Both the position numbers and the translations under genes were made by a program. Below, in pieces: positions 1-10,480 of a stretch of DNA of 47,143 bases (position 1 is its first letter; the number at the start of each line of letters is the position of its first letter). The stretch lies in NCBI GenBank assembly GCA_000969725.1, contig JXSR01S005557.1; one strand, 5' to 3'. The stretch is from Ophiothrix spiculata. Taxonomy: Eukaryota > Echinodermata > Ophiuroidea > Amphilepidida > Ophiotrichidae. The notes below the pieces were generated by a model, which searched no databases, was not told where the DNA came from, and saw only the letters and a list, made by a program, of their open reading frames with translations.

Positions 1-1010
1 CCTGTTGTATCATAACTTTTGTTTTATATCAGTTAGCTATTTAAAAATTGGCACAAATATAGCTCTAAAAAATCATATCGATACCTTTTCTAGATTTTTG
101 CTGGTGATCTGAAAACCGAAGTAAGATGTGTTACACCGGAAACGGTGAAATATCATATGACATTGCACCTGAAATCATATGTGCAGCTGATGTATGAATA
201 ACCATCTGTATACCCAACATTCTTGCAAATTACAGAACAAATTTGGAATAAAAGTGAATCTAATAGTCCAACAAGTCATTTGCCACTGATGAAGTAAACT
301 TATTACTGATAAGAAATTACCACCCAGAATTCCAATATTTGAAAGGGTGTCTGGTACCCTCGTAGATTACGAGTATCAGCATAGCGTGCTTCTCTATAGC
401 CTGACTTTTCCAAGTGCGTTTTTTATGTGAAAAACAACACGTGAAGGTGTTTTGATACACCACAGTTTTCAAAAAATAAATTTAGTATCCCTTGTGATCT
501 ACTATGAAAATTTCTTCAAATATAAAGCTTCATAATGCCACTATTTTACATCTTGTTTTCTTAAAGTCAGTTTTTTTCCTAAACTGTATCGTTAGTGATT
601 TTGATAATATTGCTTCATGGGCTGTTTGTTCCTATTATTTTTGTGCTTGTGGATGACCATTATTTTCTGTTTGGGTCAGTTTTTTAATCATATCTTACAA
701 TTTTATGTCCATTCCTATGTTTCATATACTTATTATTGTATAGCAATAATACATGGCTGTATTATGGCCTTTTAAATTCACTGCACTTAAGCCAGTTTAA
801 AAGATGTTGCACATATTTTGATCGTTTCCGGTGTACCAAATCTTACCGTGGTTTTCAGAACACCTTCAAAGTTCTAGAAAAGATATTGATATGATATTTT
901 GACCACATATAGATGACAGTCCTAGCTATATTTGTGTCAATTTTCAAGTAGCTACTCTAAATAGAACAAAAGTTATGATACAACAGGTAGAACTTTTTGA
1001 ATGACCCTCG
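1..1010. mobile_element. TIR element (MITE-like), left tip outside the window
   Basis: The first ~160 bases match, inverted, about 800-987: CCTGTTGTATCATAACTTTT at base 1 reads as AAAAGTTATGATACAACAGG ending at 987. The right end continues to about 1010 (GAACTTTTTGAATGACCCTCG) and abuts TATA, which suits a Tc1/mariner-type TA target. The matching outer ~23 bases of the left end lie before the window. No transposase frame is seen between the repeats. Confidence 0.75.
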
Positions 1011-1012
1011 TA

Positions 1013-1269
1013 TATAAATATTTATGTGTTTGTTTATCCAGGTTGGAGACACATGAGATTCATCATCAATGACAAAGTCATCGAACTCCATAAACAAATG
1101 ATAAAAAAATCCCGGATATCCCCAAAAGGACGGTAAATACTCTGCTGGCCAGATACCACTACCAATAACTTGCCAACAAATTGGTACACTTTTAATTTTA
1201 GCCCTAAATTTGTATGAGCAGAAACTGGGCAAAATGTTTTCTCACTTTTCAAGCTGCGCTCTTCTCTCT
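1013..1269. other. 3' flank or 3' UTR of the sulfotransferase gene
   Basis: Unique-looking sequence between the TIR element and the sulfotransferase stop codon. It could hold the 3' UTR on the minus strand, but no canonical polyadenylation signal is visible. Open frames here are short and unconvincing. Confidence 0.3.
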
Positions 1270-2136
1270 TTAAAAAATGACACTATTATTATATCCAAAA
1301 TATTTGAAATCTTTTGCGTATCTCTTTTTAAACAATGTAACATCGTCTGCCGTTAGCTGACTATAGTATCTATGCTTGATTTCGAGATCAGCACTATTAG
1401 TTTCATGTCCAGTTGAAGACGACAGAATTCTTTCAAGTTCAGGCGCACCAATGTGTTTCAATATAAATTTGGCATCTGTGTCCATCGTTTCAACTTTGGC
1501 AATATAGTTATATTTCATTTGGCAAGGCAGGCATAACTCCGTCATTGGCATCCAATGCTGGTCACCATTGATTCTATATGTCCCATTTTTCTGGTTACTC
1601 ACAAATCTCACAAAATCGGAGAAATTTGCATGGTAATCATTTGGTATCATTGAGCTGTTATCAGGATATCCTGCAAGAGTTTGTTTAATATGATACATCC
1701 AGGATTTAGTAAGGTTAAGATGTTTTGTTTCTTGATCAAACTTTTCTCGATATGCCGATAGAATTCTAGTTAAGGGTTGTCTTACAACTATGATTTTTTT
1801 GTATGTCTTAAGTCTGTGAACAATATCATCACCTGACATATTGGCCAACACCGCCTGCCATTGCTGATGGATATGCAAGCCATCCGTCAAAGTCTTGATT
1901 TTTGTTTCACTAAATGGTCCGTCTCCATGGTTTAAAATATAAAATATTTTCTTCCAGTGTGTGCATGCCGCTTTTGGTACGACACAGTACAGCATCTTAC
2001 CCTTGTCCCATGTCCACATAAATCTCAATAGGTGACGATGCAAACGTAACCATTCTAAAATGTTGGTCGAATCGTTCAAGGGATGAGTCTCATTTGATGC
2101 CGCGCATGCGTCTTCAAGTGTCTTTCGTCGACGAGC
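1270..2136 (-). CDS. Sulfotransferase exon 3: whole catalytic domain and stop
   Basis: The open frame continues upstream of any ATG to an acceptor TTTACAG|GCT at 2137, with an in-frame TAA just beyond it (near 2144). It therefore starts as a spliced exon and not at the first TTG or ATG inside it. It encodes ARRRKTLEDAC, matching the family's RR..L...C segment before the catalytic domain, then all PAPS-binding motifs to the stop TAA (1272-1270). The pyrimidine tract before this acceptor is weak. No clear AATAAA is visible in the 250 bases past the stop. Confidence 0.9.
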   Translation of the reverse strand, partial: ARRRKTLEDACAASNETHPLNDSTNILEWLRLHRHLLRFMWTWDKGKMLYCVVPKAACTHWKKIFYILNHGDGPFSETKIKTLTDGLHIHQQWQAVLANMSGDDIVHRLKTYKKIIVVRQPLTRILSAYREKFDQETKHLNLTKSWMYHIKQTLAGYPDNSSMIPNDYHANFSDFVRFVSNQKNGTYRINGDQHWMPMTELCLPCQMKYNYIAKVETMDTDAKFILKHIGAPELERILSSSTGHETNSADLEIKHRYYSQLTADDVTLFKKRYAKDFKYFGYNNSVIF

Positions 2137-5100
2137 CTGTAACTTTAACCATTTGCATTCTTCGTCGCAAAGTTTCTGTTGGTGTAAAAGGGAAAAAAAA
2201 TTCTACTTCAATTGGTACCCAAAATGTATACGTTGCGTGTATCGCAAGCCATCGGGGTCATAACGTATTGCCACAACGCGTTGTGAATATTCCACAACGC
2301 GTTGTGAAATGAACCAATCAGGACTATGCATTCTAACTGAAAAAAATTAAAAAGAAACCTTTAACAACGCGTTGTAAAAACTTTTAACATTTCCACAACG
2401 CATTGTGGGACTTCAACAACGCGTTGTGGGCCTTATACAACGCGTTGTGGCAATACGTTATGACCTTTTATTTCACAACGCGTTGTAAACTAGTGAAATA
2501 TTTTCATGCAATAGCAGAACAGCTTTAATAGCCATTCAGACAGATACAACCGATTAAAAGATATCATCTCTAAAAGACGATTGGTGATTGGTTGAAACAT
2601 TTATCCAGTTCACAACGCGTTGTGCTGAAGGGTCATAACGTATATGGCAAGCCAAAAGGGTCATTACGTATTGCCACAACGCGTTGTTTTTTAAAGCAAC
2701 GAAAACCAACGCGTTGCTTATTTAACCAATAGAATCTCAGATATTGCACGTCTAAGCAACGCGTTGTTTATCCGGTTGATAATACAACGCGTTGCTTTCT
2801 AAAGCAACGCGTTGTTTTCTTCTATTTTTTCTAGAACCAAGTTACCAATCACAGTTTACCTTCTTGAGGGTTTAGGTTATGGTGACGACGGAATATTTAA
2901 AAGGATTTACAGGTCGTGTTTTATTTGTTATTTAAATTGTAAATTATTATTCCATTAATCTTTCTTCAAAATAAGTATTTTCTAATAATGTTTGAGTATT
3001 AATTATCGTTGAGAAAACAAATGACAATGACTGATATAACGGCAAAATATCACCGTATATATCACGTATATGATCATATCACTGCAAACTTCTCAGTGCC
3101 TTTCATTATCAAGATTAAGTTGTATTTACACTCTTCTTATCATGCTTTAACTTAAGCTTACAGGTCTGACAGGTCTGTAGTACTGTAAAACCCAGTGTAA
3201 AATACTCATGATCCCTCAGTTAATGTATGAAATGTACACGGCCCTGTCCTTGACTTCCTGCTCAATTGTATTGGTAGCACGTGGCATCAGCTATTCACTG
3301 CATGAAAGCTAGGACGTAATTGGTCACTGTATTATGACAAAAAGCAACGCGTTGTTTTCTCAAAACCAACGCGTTGTTTTATTAAAAGTAACGCGTTGTT
3401 TGCCAAAGCTACGCGTTGATAAAATGTAATTCTTATTGGTTAAATAAGCAACGCGTTGCTTTCAAAAACAACGCCCACCACCCTCATCCTCGTGAAAAAA
3501 GTAAGAAAAATCCTTATGTAGGCCTATATTATATCATACTCTGAAACTATTGCAGGCGGGATTGCAGGTCGCTCAAAAGCATCGGATGTACCTATAATCA
3601 CACTCTTAGAAAGAAAGTATCAAATATGAGACAAAAAGGATCAATTTTGATCCTTTTTAGGTATCAAATATGAGCTTATCCTTTAAGGATCAAAGTGATC
3701 CCAAAAAAAGGATCAAACATTTTGATCCGAAAAAGGATCAAATATTTCTTATAAAAAAGACCTGCAAAAAACATCACACTGAAGTGACGCTAGCAGGGTT
3801 TGAACCCACGCCGCAATCATACCTGCTGGTAATTACGAGTCCAACGATCTAACCACTCGACCACGCCGGACTGTGTGATGATATCAACGTATTTATATAT
3901 GTTACACCATTGTATACATTCCCCGCTGTGTAGTGGATATTGGGTTGTACTCAAATATGAAACAAAAGATACGTTGGATCCACACGCGGTATCAAATATG
4001 AGCTCATCCTTTCCGTATCAAAGTAAACCAGAAATACGGATCAAAACTTTGATATTGTAATCAAAAAGGATAAAAATAAAATGATCCTAAAAAAGGATCA
4101 AAAATGATCCTTGTGAATTTGATCCATTTGTATATATTGATCCACAAAAGGATCAAAAGTGATCCTTAAAGGATCAAAATAAAATGATCCCGAAAAAGGA
4201 TCAAAAATTTGATCCCGGCCTTCTAAGAGTGCATGATAATACATAGGGGAGGGTGGGGCAAGTTGGCCCTCGGGTCGGTTTGGCCCACCTTGAGTTTCTG
4301 CTCAGGTGACCTTGGGAGAAATATGACACTGGTGAATTTTAATTATGCATAAAGCATCAAATTTAGCATACAATTCACAAGACCGAACTCAGCTCTTTGT
4401 GTGAGTTATCAATAAAACAAGTTTTTCTTAGTAATCTTGAGTAAAAGTAATTTTGTACTAGTGTCAAGATATTACTTCGCTGGTTCAAGTTATTATTATT
4501 AATTACGAGGTATGGTACATGTCCAACATATCATGAGATCAAATACTCCTTATTCTTTATTTTGTTTGTATACCACGAGGTTAAGTAAAAAGTGGGACTA
4601 TGGGGCGGGTTGGCCCCAACCACACGGGGCAAGTTGGCCCTGTGGCGAATTTGCCCAAGATGGTATGATAACTTAGACTCAACAGTTATGACGTTTCAAC
4701 ACGATTTTAACTCTAAACAAATGAATAGATGCATATAACAAGACGCAATAAGATAACACTGTAGGTCACAACGTATCTTTTTAAAAGATCGATATTGTAT
4801 TAATTTGTTATGACATTTCATCCTAAAAGGACAAAAAAAACAATGTATGAAATGTGTCACGGTAAAATGAGTACGACTCTTTTTTTTTTTGTAAATAGGG
4901 CAAACTTGCCCCACCGGGTGAGCCAACTTACCCCGCATTAGTTGCCCTATTGACAACATTTTTTATTTTCTATATTATTTAACACTTACGTGGTCAAGGG
5001 GGGGGGGGGTCCATATGGACCCAACATTTGGTTTTTGCGCGTCAGCGCATAAATGCGAAGTAATTTTTCATCGCCCATCTATGTATTTGTCTAACTTTAC

Positions 5101-6043
5101 CATACCCTTTACCTGGTGGCAAAAAAATTAAATCGACCCACCCCTTCCCATGCTAATTAGCATAAATAAGAATTTTCGAGGGCGCTCTTCAAATTTGTTT
5201 TGCCTATAAATCGTAACCAACAACTTTTTTCAAATTTTATTTCAGGAAGTATATTTGTACTTGCATACTGCAAATTGAGCCAAATTTTATTGAAAAATTC
5301 TATTGGGAAGTGAGTTTTCACATATTTGGCGGGAAAATTTATTTTCTGTAACAAAATTGGATACAAAATATAGTTTTTAGAACGTTTTTGCCATTTTTGT
5401 TGTAATACAACAATACGCATTGCCATCTATAAGAAATGTTCACGCTATAGCGAGACAATGTGGTAGATATTTTCAAAAAAAGGGAGATATTGCTACCCAA
5501 GCGGGAGATCCTACCTAAAATCGGGAGACTCCCGCCTAAATCGGGAGACTTGACAGGTATGAAAAGTTTATCTGCTCTTAGTACCTACCATAACAGGTGA
5601 GGGGACGTCGAGTCTGTCAATCAAGTCTGAAATAATAATAATAATAATAATAACATTTACCGTAACTATTAGTTACCGCACCAGAATTTGGTCGGAAGGG
5701 ATGGGCAATGTTTCTGCTAAGGCAAAAGAGGCACAGAAGCTCAAAAAATGACCAATAATACGACGATAGATCACGCTGTACGTGAAGGTTTTACGTGAAA
5801 TGTTTAGACAACTAAACATGCTAAAGCTGTCTTATTATACAGTGTGGTGTGAAGCTTAAGCTTAGAATACTAAAAGTACTTTGAAACATATTTGCCTCTA
5901 AAATTCAAATTTTACTTACATGTCCTTCCCTGAAGAACAATTCTAGTACTGTCAAGATAAAACAAAAGTAAACATCCCGCCAATAAGGCACACAATGTGA
6001 CCAATATTACTTGCCGTTTGGTCCACAAATTAGAATACGCCAT
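1270..6043 (-). CDS. Carbohydrate sulfotransferase, HNK-1/chondroitin type (Sulfotransfer_2 family), three-exon gene
   Basis: Predicted Golgi type II membrane enzyme that moves sulfate from PAPS to a glycan hydroxyl, as in CHST8-14. The model is three exons, 6043-5920, 5626-5589 and 2136-1270, totalling 1029 nt with stop (342 aa), close to the family's usual 350-430. Visible parts: short basic cytoplasmic tail (1-11), one membrane helix (12-30), stem, 5'-phosphosulfate loop VVPKAACTHWKK (106-117, K109), 3'-phosphate motif VVRQPLTRILSAYREKF with R173 and S181, then HW (248-249), a CxxC pair (C256, C259), YNYIAKVET, and the C-terminal DFKYFGY (330-336). Several N-glycosylation sequons lie in the lumenal part. 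All phases join without a stop. Intron 1 is 293 nt; intron 2 is 3.45 kb and full of TIR elements. Acceptor specificity (chondroitin, dermatan, GalNAc or HNK-1) cannot be told from this. Family assignment is firm; the splice model is inference from splice signals and phase. Confidence 0.88.
2256..3475. repeat. Cluster of ACAACGCGTTGT palindromes in foldback elements (sulfotransferase intron 2)
   Basis: About 18 copies of a 10-12 bp palindrome with core CAACGCGTTG, e.g. 2273, 2294, 2364, 2416, 2437, 2475, 2612, 2676, 2706, 2756, 2784, 2804, 3344, 3366 and 3448, with decayed copies at 2395, 3388 and 3408. A first unit is bounded by GGTCATAACGTATTGCC at about 2257 and its inverse ending near 2467. 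A related direct copy starts near 2658. The 2820-3340 middle has no palindromes. Outer limits of the second unit are unclear. Confidence 0.75.
3601..4231. mobile_element. TIR element with iterated GGATCAAA/TTTGATCC palindromes
   Basis: Starts CACTCTTAGAA (3601-3611) and ends TTCTAAGAGTG (4221-4231). The inside carries well over a dozen AAGGATCAAA or TTTGATCCTT half-palindromes on both strands, many paired head to head (e.g. 3636-3659), and repeated GTATCAAATATGAG. A tRNA-like stretch sits in the middle. It has no coding capacity and lies in sulfotransferase intron 2. Confidence 0.75.
3785..3871 (-). repeat. tRNA-derived sequence (SINE head) inside the TIR element
   Basis: On the minus strand it reads like a tRNA with A box TGGTCGAGTGGTTAGA, anticodon-loop-like CTCGTAA, a longish variable region and B box GGGTTCAAACCC. 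The acceptor-stem halves do not pair and the anticodon stem is poor. I read it as a tRNA-derived pseudogene or SINE head, not a working tRNA. Confidence 0.55.
4245..4942. mobile_element. TIR element with GGGGCAAGTTGGCCC ends
   Basis: The left end GTGGGGCAAGTTGGCCC (about 4250), an internal pair of the same motif (4600-4645), and the right end with GGCAAACTTGCCCC and GAGCCAACTTACCCC (4898-4935) form inverted repeats. The motif is near-palindromic. No transposase frame is present. Also in intron 2 of the sulfotransferase. Confidence 0.6.
4943..5588. other. 5' part of sulfotransferase intron 2 without a clear feature
   Basis: Holds a G homopolymer followed by GGTCCATATGGACC (5000-5022) and a short run of CGGGAGAC repeats (5480-5550). 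A minus-strand open frame at 5157-5426 has no recognisable domain, and I take it as chance. Confidence 0.4.
5589..5626 (-). CDS. Sulfotransferase exon 2: 38-nt stem micro-exon
   Basis: A 38-nt exon between an acceptor ending TTTCAG and a donor ATG|GTAGGT. It takes the single base left by exon 1 to make a Tyr codon, adds LIDRLDVPSPVM, and ends in phase 0, as exon 3 needs. Its pyrimidine tract is unusual: on the minus strand it is a TTA microsatellite (5630-5653 on the plus strand), so length change there could affect splicing. The exon is too short for homology to prove it; phase fit and both splice sites support it. Confidence 0.72.
5630..5653. repeat. (TAA)n microsatellite
   Basis: About eight AAT/TAA units directly upstream, in the gene's sense, of the sulfotransferase exon 2 acceptor. 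Confidence 0.9.
5920..6043 (-). CDS. Sulfotransferase exon 1: start, cytoplasmic tail and signal anchor
   Basis: The ATG (6043-6041) sits in a good initiation context (AAAATGG). Its 41 codons give a short tail ending KRQ and a hydrophobic stretch VILVTLCALLAGCLLLFYL, then the start of the stem. The exon ends one base into codon 42 at a consensus donor T|GTAAGT (5919-5914). This tail-anchor-stem layout is what Golgi sulfotransferases carry at the N terminus. Its place upstream on the same strand as the catalytic exon, with matching phase, is why it is assigned here. Confidence 0.8.
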
Positions 6044-6760
6044 TTTCTTCTTAAATAATTGAATTTCAACTTGACAGTGTTCTATGACAAATATAGTTCA
6101 TCCTTTCAAAGGAAGTGATCATATTTCTGTTTGCTCTGTTTTGTCTACTGTCTATATTTCTATATTTATACACATCATTCTAAATTAAAATGAATAAAAT
6201 GGATCTTCTGTTCATTTTTAATTGTCATTCGAAATCAGGTTTGAGGGTTGAAGGCCTAAGTCGCTGACCCTTTTTTTTTGTAAATTTCATTAAATGCAAA
6301 TATCACATTTGATCAGAAATCAGAAAAATGTATAAATATTTTTTACAAGCCTTAACAAGGTTTTAAGCTTATCAGACTAAGGACAAAATACAGGAACGCT
6401 CCGTGGAACGCCCAAAGGATGTTTTGCATGTCATGAAGTCTGAAATGCTTAAACTGTTAATTAATAATACAGATACACTGCACCGTATTGAAAAAATGAT
6501 CATATTAGGTAAAAACAAAAAACAAGTTTGTTTCCCGTTCGCCGCGCGCATTTCGTTTTGACGTCATATATTTGCGCATTTCATTTCATTTGATATTTTA
6601 GAAAACGATAATCAAAATAGCTAATTTGATAAAAAGAAGGGGAAAATTGCAAATTTTTTACTAAAGAAGTGTTTTCTTTTCAACAAAAACTTGAAACCGG
6701 ACGGGTTTCTTACTGAAAAAATTATCACCCATGCGGATTTTCTATCAAAATTTAAACATA

Positions 6761-6793
<33 letters not shown>

Positions 6794-8250
6794 GCGTTTC
6801 GCATTTAGGTTTTTTGACCACCTACAGGAAACAAACTTTTTTTTTGCCTTATGACAACTTTTACAGTTTTTACAACTTTTATGTACTGCATATGCGAAAA
6901 TGCAAATGAAGAGAGCTTATGGACTGTGAACAAAGATATCTGTGAGTCAGGAAACCTAAAACAAGCAAAGATACAAAACCGGAACAAACACCCCAACAAA
7001 CAAACAAACAAAACAAAAACAAAAATAAATCAAAAACGGAACGAACATACAGGCAAAACAAGAATTTCTTAGAACCTTATCCAACCGATCTTATCAATCA
7101 ATTATAAACATAATCTAATTTTCTTACTCATCGTCATAATTTGCAACTTCCTTGTCAACGGCGTTCGACACATGACTAAAAATTTACAAATGTTACTATA
7201 CGCCTGCAGAATAGGGATATTATTTGTTGGCAAGAAAACAGTTCTATGACCCAAGAATATCATGTTCTCAAGTTTTCTAAAACAATCAAGCGACTTGAAG
7301 CTATCCCAGTTTTCCTGTTTCATATTTTGGTCTAACGCCATCGCGTATAGCACAATTTTAATTTGGTGGCGTTTGTAAGCTATCCAAAAAGTTGTTCAAA
7401 TGAATAGAAGGCTCTGTTTGGCCGATACCCATGCAAACCTTAGCATTGTTTAATATATCCACGATTACAAGGTACAGTATGTCCCATAAAAACATTACAA
7501 AGTGAAAATGTCTCAGATTTATATACCAGATAGTCAGAAAATATGTAAAGATGTAGTCCATGAAACGGGCTTAAATATGAAGTTTGTTTCAATTTGTAGT
7601 TAGAACAGAAGTTATCATGTTTGGTTATGTTTTGGTAAGTATTTGCATGTAAAATGTTCTGGTCCGATTTCACGATTTTTTAAGTTCCTCTATGATAAAG
7701 TATGATGAGTATTGTACTTGATGTGCTCAGTGCATAATGCAATATGTGTATGATGTTCATTATGTGCACAAATTTGATGAAAAAATAAGGCATATCTGAT
7801 GAAGTTTCCAAACTGACCCATTTTATTCCGTTCAGAAACGCGCCTTATTTATAACCAATAATTATGAAATAGAACCAGACAAAATCCACCCAAATATTGA
7901 TTAAAACATAATTGTTGTTATTCACTACTGATTGAAGTAAAACAAACAGTATCTTGAAGTTAATTATGGACTATAAAATTCAACCTTGATATACTTGCTG
8001 ACTGTCCTTCATGTCCTTTAAACCTAAGAAAATTACACCAAACGATGTTGAGGTGTTTTTTCTCAGATGTAGCTCTTCTCATAAAATCGACCCTTTTCCG
8101 TATGACAACAAAATTTAGCTTTATTGAACATTTTGAACATTATAAATAAATTAAAACTCTTCGTAAGTAATATAAATTTATAAGCATGATAGGAGTACGG
8201 ACCAAATTTCTTGATCTATTAAACGGAAAATGTAAGATACGCTTTACAGT
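6044..8250. other. Region upstream of the sulfotransferase gene, no supported gene
   Basis: The sulfotransferase 5' UTR and promoter should lie at its left edge, but I see no clear TATA box. It contains a 30-base A run (6763-6792) and a CAAA-rich low-complexity stretch (6989-7030). A minus-strand open frame of 83 codons (7102-7353) has no known motif or convincing splice sites. Nothing else is supported. Confidence 0.5.
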
Positions 8251-8253
8251 CTG

Positions 8254-8999
8254 TTTACTATGAAGCCTTATTAGTATCATTTCGTGTTTTTTTAAATCAA
8301 GCGTGTGTTGTATTTTGTAAACTCGAATTTCGAGTTTAAAAACTCGAAATTCTACTTCTTAAACTCGAAAATCGACTTTTATAAACCCGAATTTCACCTT
8401 TTGAAACTCGAAATTCGACTTTTCAAACGCGAAATTCGACTTTTATGTCAAGTATTCGTCAACTCAAATTTCGACTTTACAAAAACTCGAATCTTGCCTT
8501 TTAAAAACCCGAATCTCGACTTTTTTATGTCGTGAAAACCTCGAAATTCGTTTTTAAAAGTCGAATTTCGCGTTTGAAAAGTCGAATTTCGAGTTTCAAA
8601 AGGTGAAATTCGGTTTTTTAAAAGTCGAATTTCGGCTTCTAAAAGCGTTTAACTCGAATTTCGACTAGTTTTAACCAAAAATTCGACTTTTTAAAGTCGA
8701 AAATCGACTTCTAAAACTCAAAAATCGACTTTTAAAACTCAAAAATCTACCTCGATTTTTAAAAAGTCGAATTTCGGGTTTAAACAAGTCCAAATTCGAG
8801 TTTGACGCTTTAAGAAGCCGAAATTCGACTTTTAAAAGTTTTAAAAGTCGAATTTCGTGTTCTGCAAGTCAAAATTCGCGTTTCAAGTTTTTAAAAGTCG
8901 ATTTTCGAGTTTAAGAAGTAGAATTTCGAGTTTACAAAATACAACACACGCTTGATTAAAAAAACCACGAAATGATATTAATAAGGCTTCATAGTTTAC
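8254..8999. mobile_element. Foldback element built of TTCGAA-type palindromes
   Basis: The ~100-bp ends are near-perfect inverted repeats: ACTATGAAGCCTTATTAGTA at the left reads inverted as TATTAATAAGGCTTCATAGT at the right, and the match continues through CAAGCGTGTGTTGTATTTTG into the core. The core is almost wholly AAACTCGAAATTCGACTTTT-like units on both strands, more than twenty in about 600 bp. Long open frames here are by-products of the repeat. Confidence 0.8.
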
Positions 9000-9039
9000 A
9001 AAACAACTGTACAAACCAACAAGAGGGAGGGGGGGGGTT

Positions 9040-9310
9040 ACGTTTCTACGTTCTGCCAAGGACTCAAGACTCCTCATTACGCCTCGCACTCATACTCTCA
9101 CTGGTGATAAAATCTTCTCTACTGCTGGTCCAATCCTTTGGAATAAACTTCCTTACCATATCCGTCATGCTCAATCACTGGCAACCTTCAGGTCTCTTAA
9201 AGACATATTTATTTGATAATTGATTTATTGTACTTTGTTTCTTTTTATTCTTGTAAAGCGCTGTGATACCTGTTTTTTTCATGTAAGAGCGCTATATAAA
9301 TGACTGTATT
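9040..9310 (+). mobile_element. 3' end of an L2/CR1-like LINE (degenerate)
   Basis: One frame (9123-9219) reads GPILWNKLPYHIRHAQSL followed by ATFRSLK, the usual C-terminal end of L2/CR1-clade ORF2 (LWNSLP..IR....FK..LK). It is followed by a short tail with GTAAAGCGCTGTGATACC and GAGCGCTATATAAATG, typical of these LINE 3' ends. The upstream coding part is missing. It abuts the TTCGAA element. Confidence 0.65.
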
Positions 9311-9863
9311 GTATACATTATTGCATTGAAATAATACTTCAAACCATATTATTTCTGCGAAGAAAGAATTTACTATACAAATAATAATTCTGACGGGTTT
9401 TCCATCAAACAAACTTTTAATGTGTCAAATAAGCTTCTGGGCAAATCAATATATTCTGAACTTCCATCTAATATTCCTGTAGATAAATTACAAGACAAGG
9501 TTTCTCAGACAAAATAACTGGGCTAAGAGAGAAATTAAACTCTTGGCATTGCCAGCTTCCATGCTTTGCCATTTATGGTAACCCAGTATTTTGATGCTTT
9601 TTACTCCTATTAATGAAGAGGATATTCAAGGGTTTTTTTTTCATCAAAAAGAAATTCAGCCAAGAAGATAGATTTACTATGCAATTATCAGATTATTTTT
9701 GCATAGACACTGTGCAAAGTAATGCATTCTCCCACTTAAGAAACGGATTGTCCACAAACCAAAATTGAAGAGGTCTTCTTTTAGCCAAAAAAGGCCTCAT
9801 TGTATTTCGCCAAAAACAACATTTTCAGGACAGTCATGCTTTAGTATGTTATTATGATGTCAT

Positions 9864-10480
9864 TTGTTGACGGATTACCATAATGTTGGTATCAATGGAA
9901 AGAAGAAACCTATAGTATGGCATCTAACTTCCAATCTTTGTGCTACGTTTGATACGCTTGACCCCCTCGACTTGACCACTCAATTCTTCTCAAACACCTT
10001 GGAATTACTCTTGGTATCAAAGGCAATATCATCATTGTTTTTATTCAAATGTTTCTCGAAGATTTCAATCTATTTTTGTTAATGGCACCACTATAAATCG
10101 GCACGCAGTTTTATGTGGAGTTCCTCAGGGCTCTGTATTGGAGCCAGTGTTGTTTACGTGAATACACATAATTGTTCTTTCCATAAGTATGCCGATGATG
10201 CCGTTGTAGTTCAAAGTTAGCCACCTGAACAGTTTAAGTTAATTAAAACTGAAATTCGAAATGTCTCATTGACATTTTGCATCGGATGGACGGTAATAAA
10301 TTAATGTTAAAAACTGAAAAGAGTCCAAAGTTTTGATCGTGGGTGCCGCTTCTCGTCTTATGCAAGTTGCTAACAATTCCATCAAAATGTCGACTTCTGA
10401 TATCAAGATACAGGAAGTCTTGAAAATTGGATCAAACGCTATCCATGTCCAGTCACCTCAGCAATTACCTTAATTTACCG
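9864..10480 (+). pseudogene. Degenerate LINE reverse transcriptase (L2/CR1-like)
   Basis: Reverse transcriptase blocks appear in order but in broken frames: motif A as ATFDTLD (around 9945), motif B as GVPQGSVLEP (10117-10146), and the catalytic motif C as KYADDAVV (10185-10208), then WMDGNKLMLKTEK and KVLIVGAAS as in L2/CR1 elements. Stops and frameshifts separate the blocks, and material between B and C is missing. It is a dead relic, and a separate copy from the LINE end at 9040-9310. Confidence 0.75.

Noticed and set aside
957..1252. Minus-strand open frames of 72-91 codons next to the sulfotransferase
   Set aside because: They overlap the TIR end and the 3' flank, with no domain or splice support.
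2256..3475. CRISPR-like array
   Set aside because: The repeats are 12-bp palindromes with irregular spacing inside TIR elements of a eukaryotic intron, with no cas genes.
3785..3871. Functional tRNA gene
   Set aside because: A and B boxes are good, but the acceptor and anticodon stems do not pair.
8305..8535. 76-codon plus-strand frame with repeated NSNFEFKNSK-like text
   Set aside because: It is a translation of the TTCGAA palindromes inside the foldback element.
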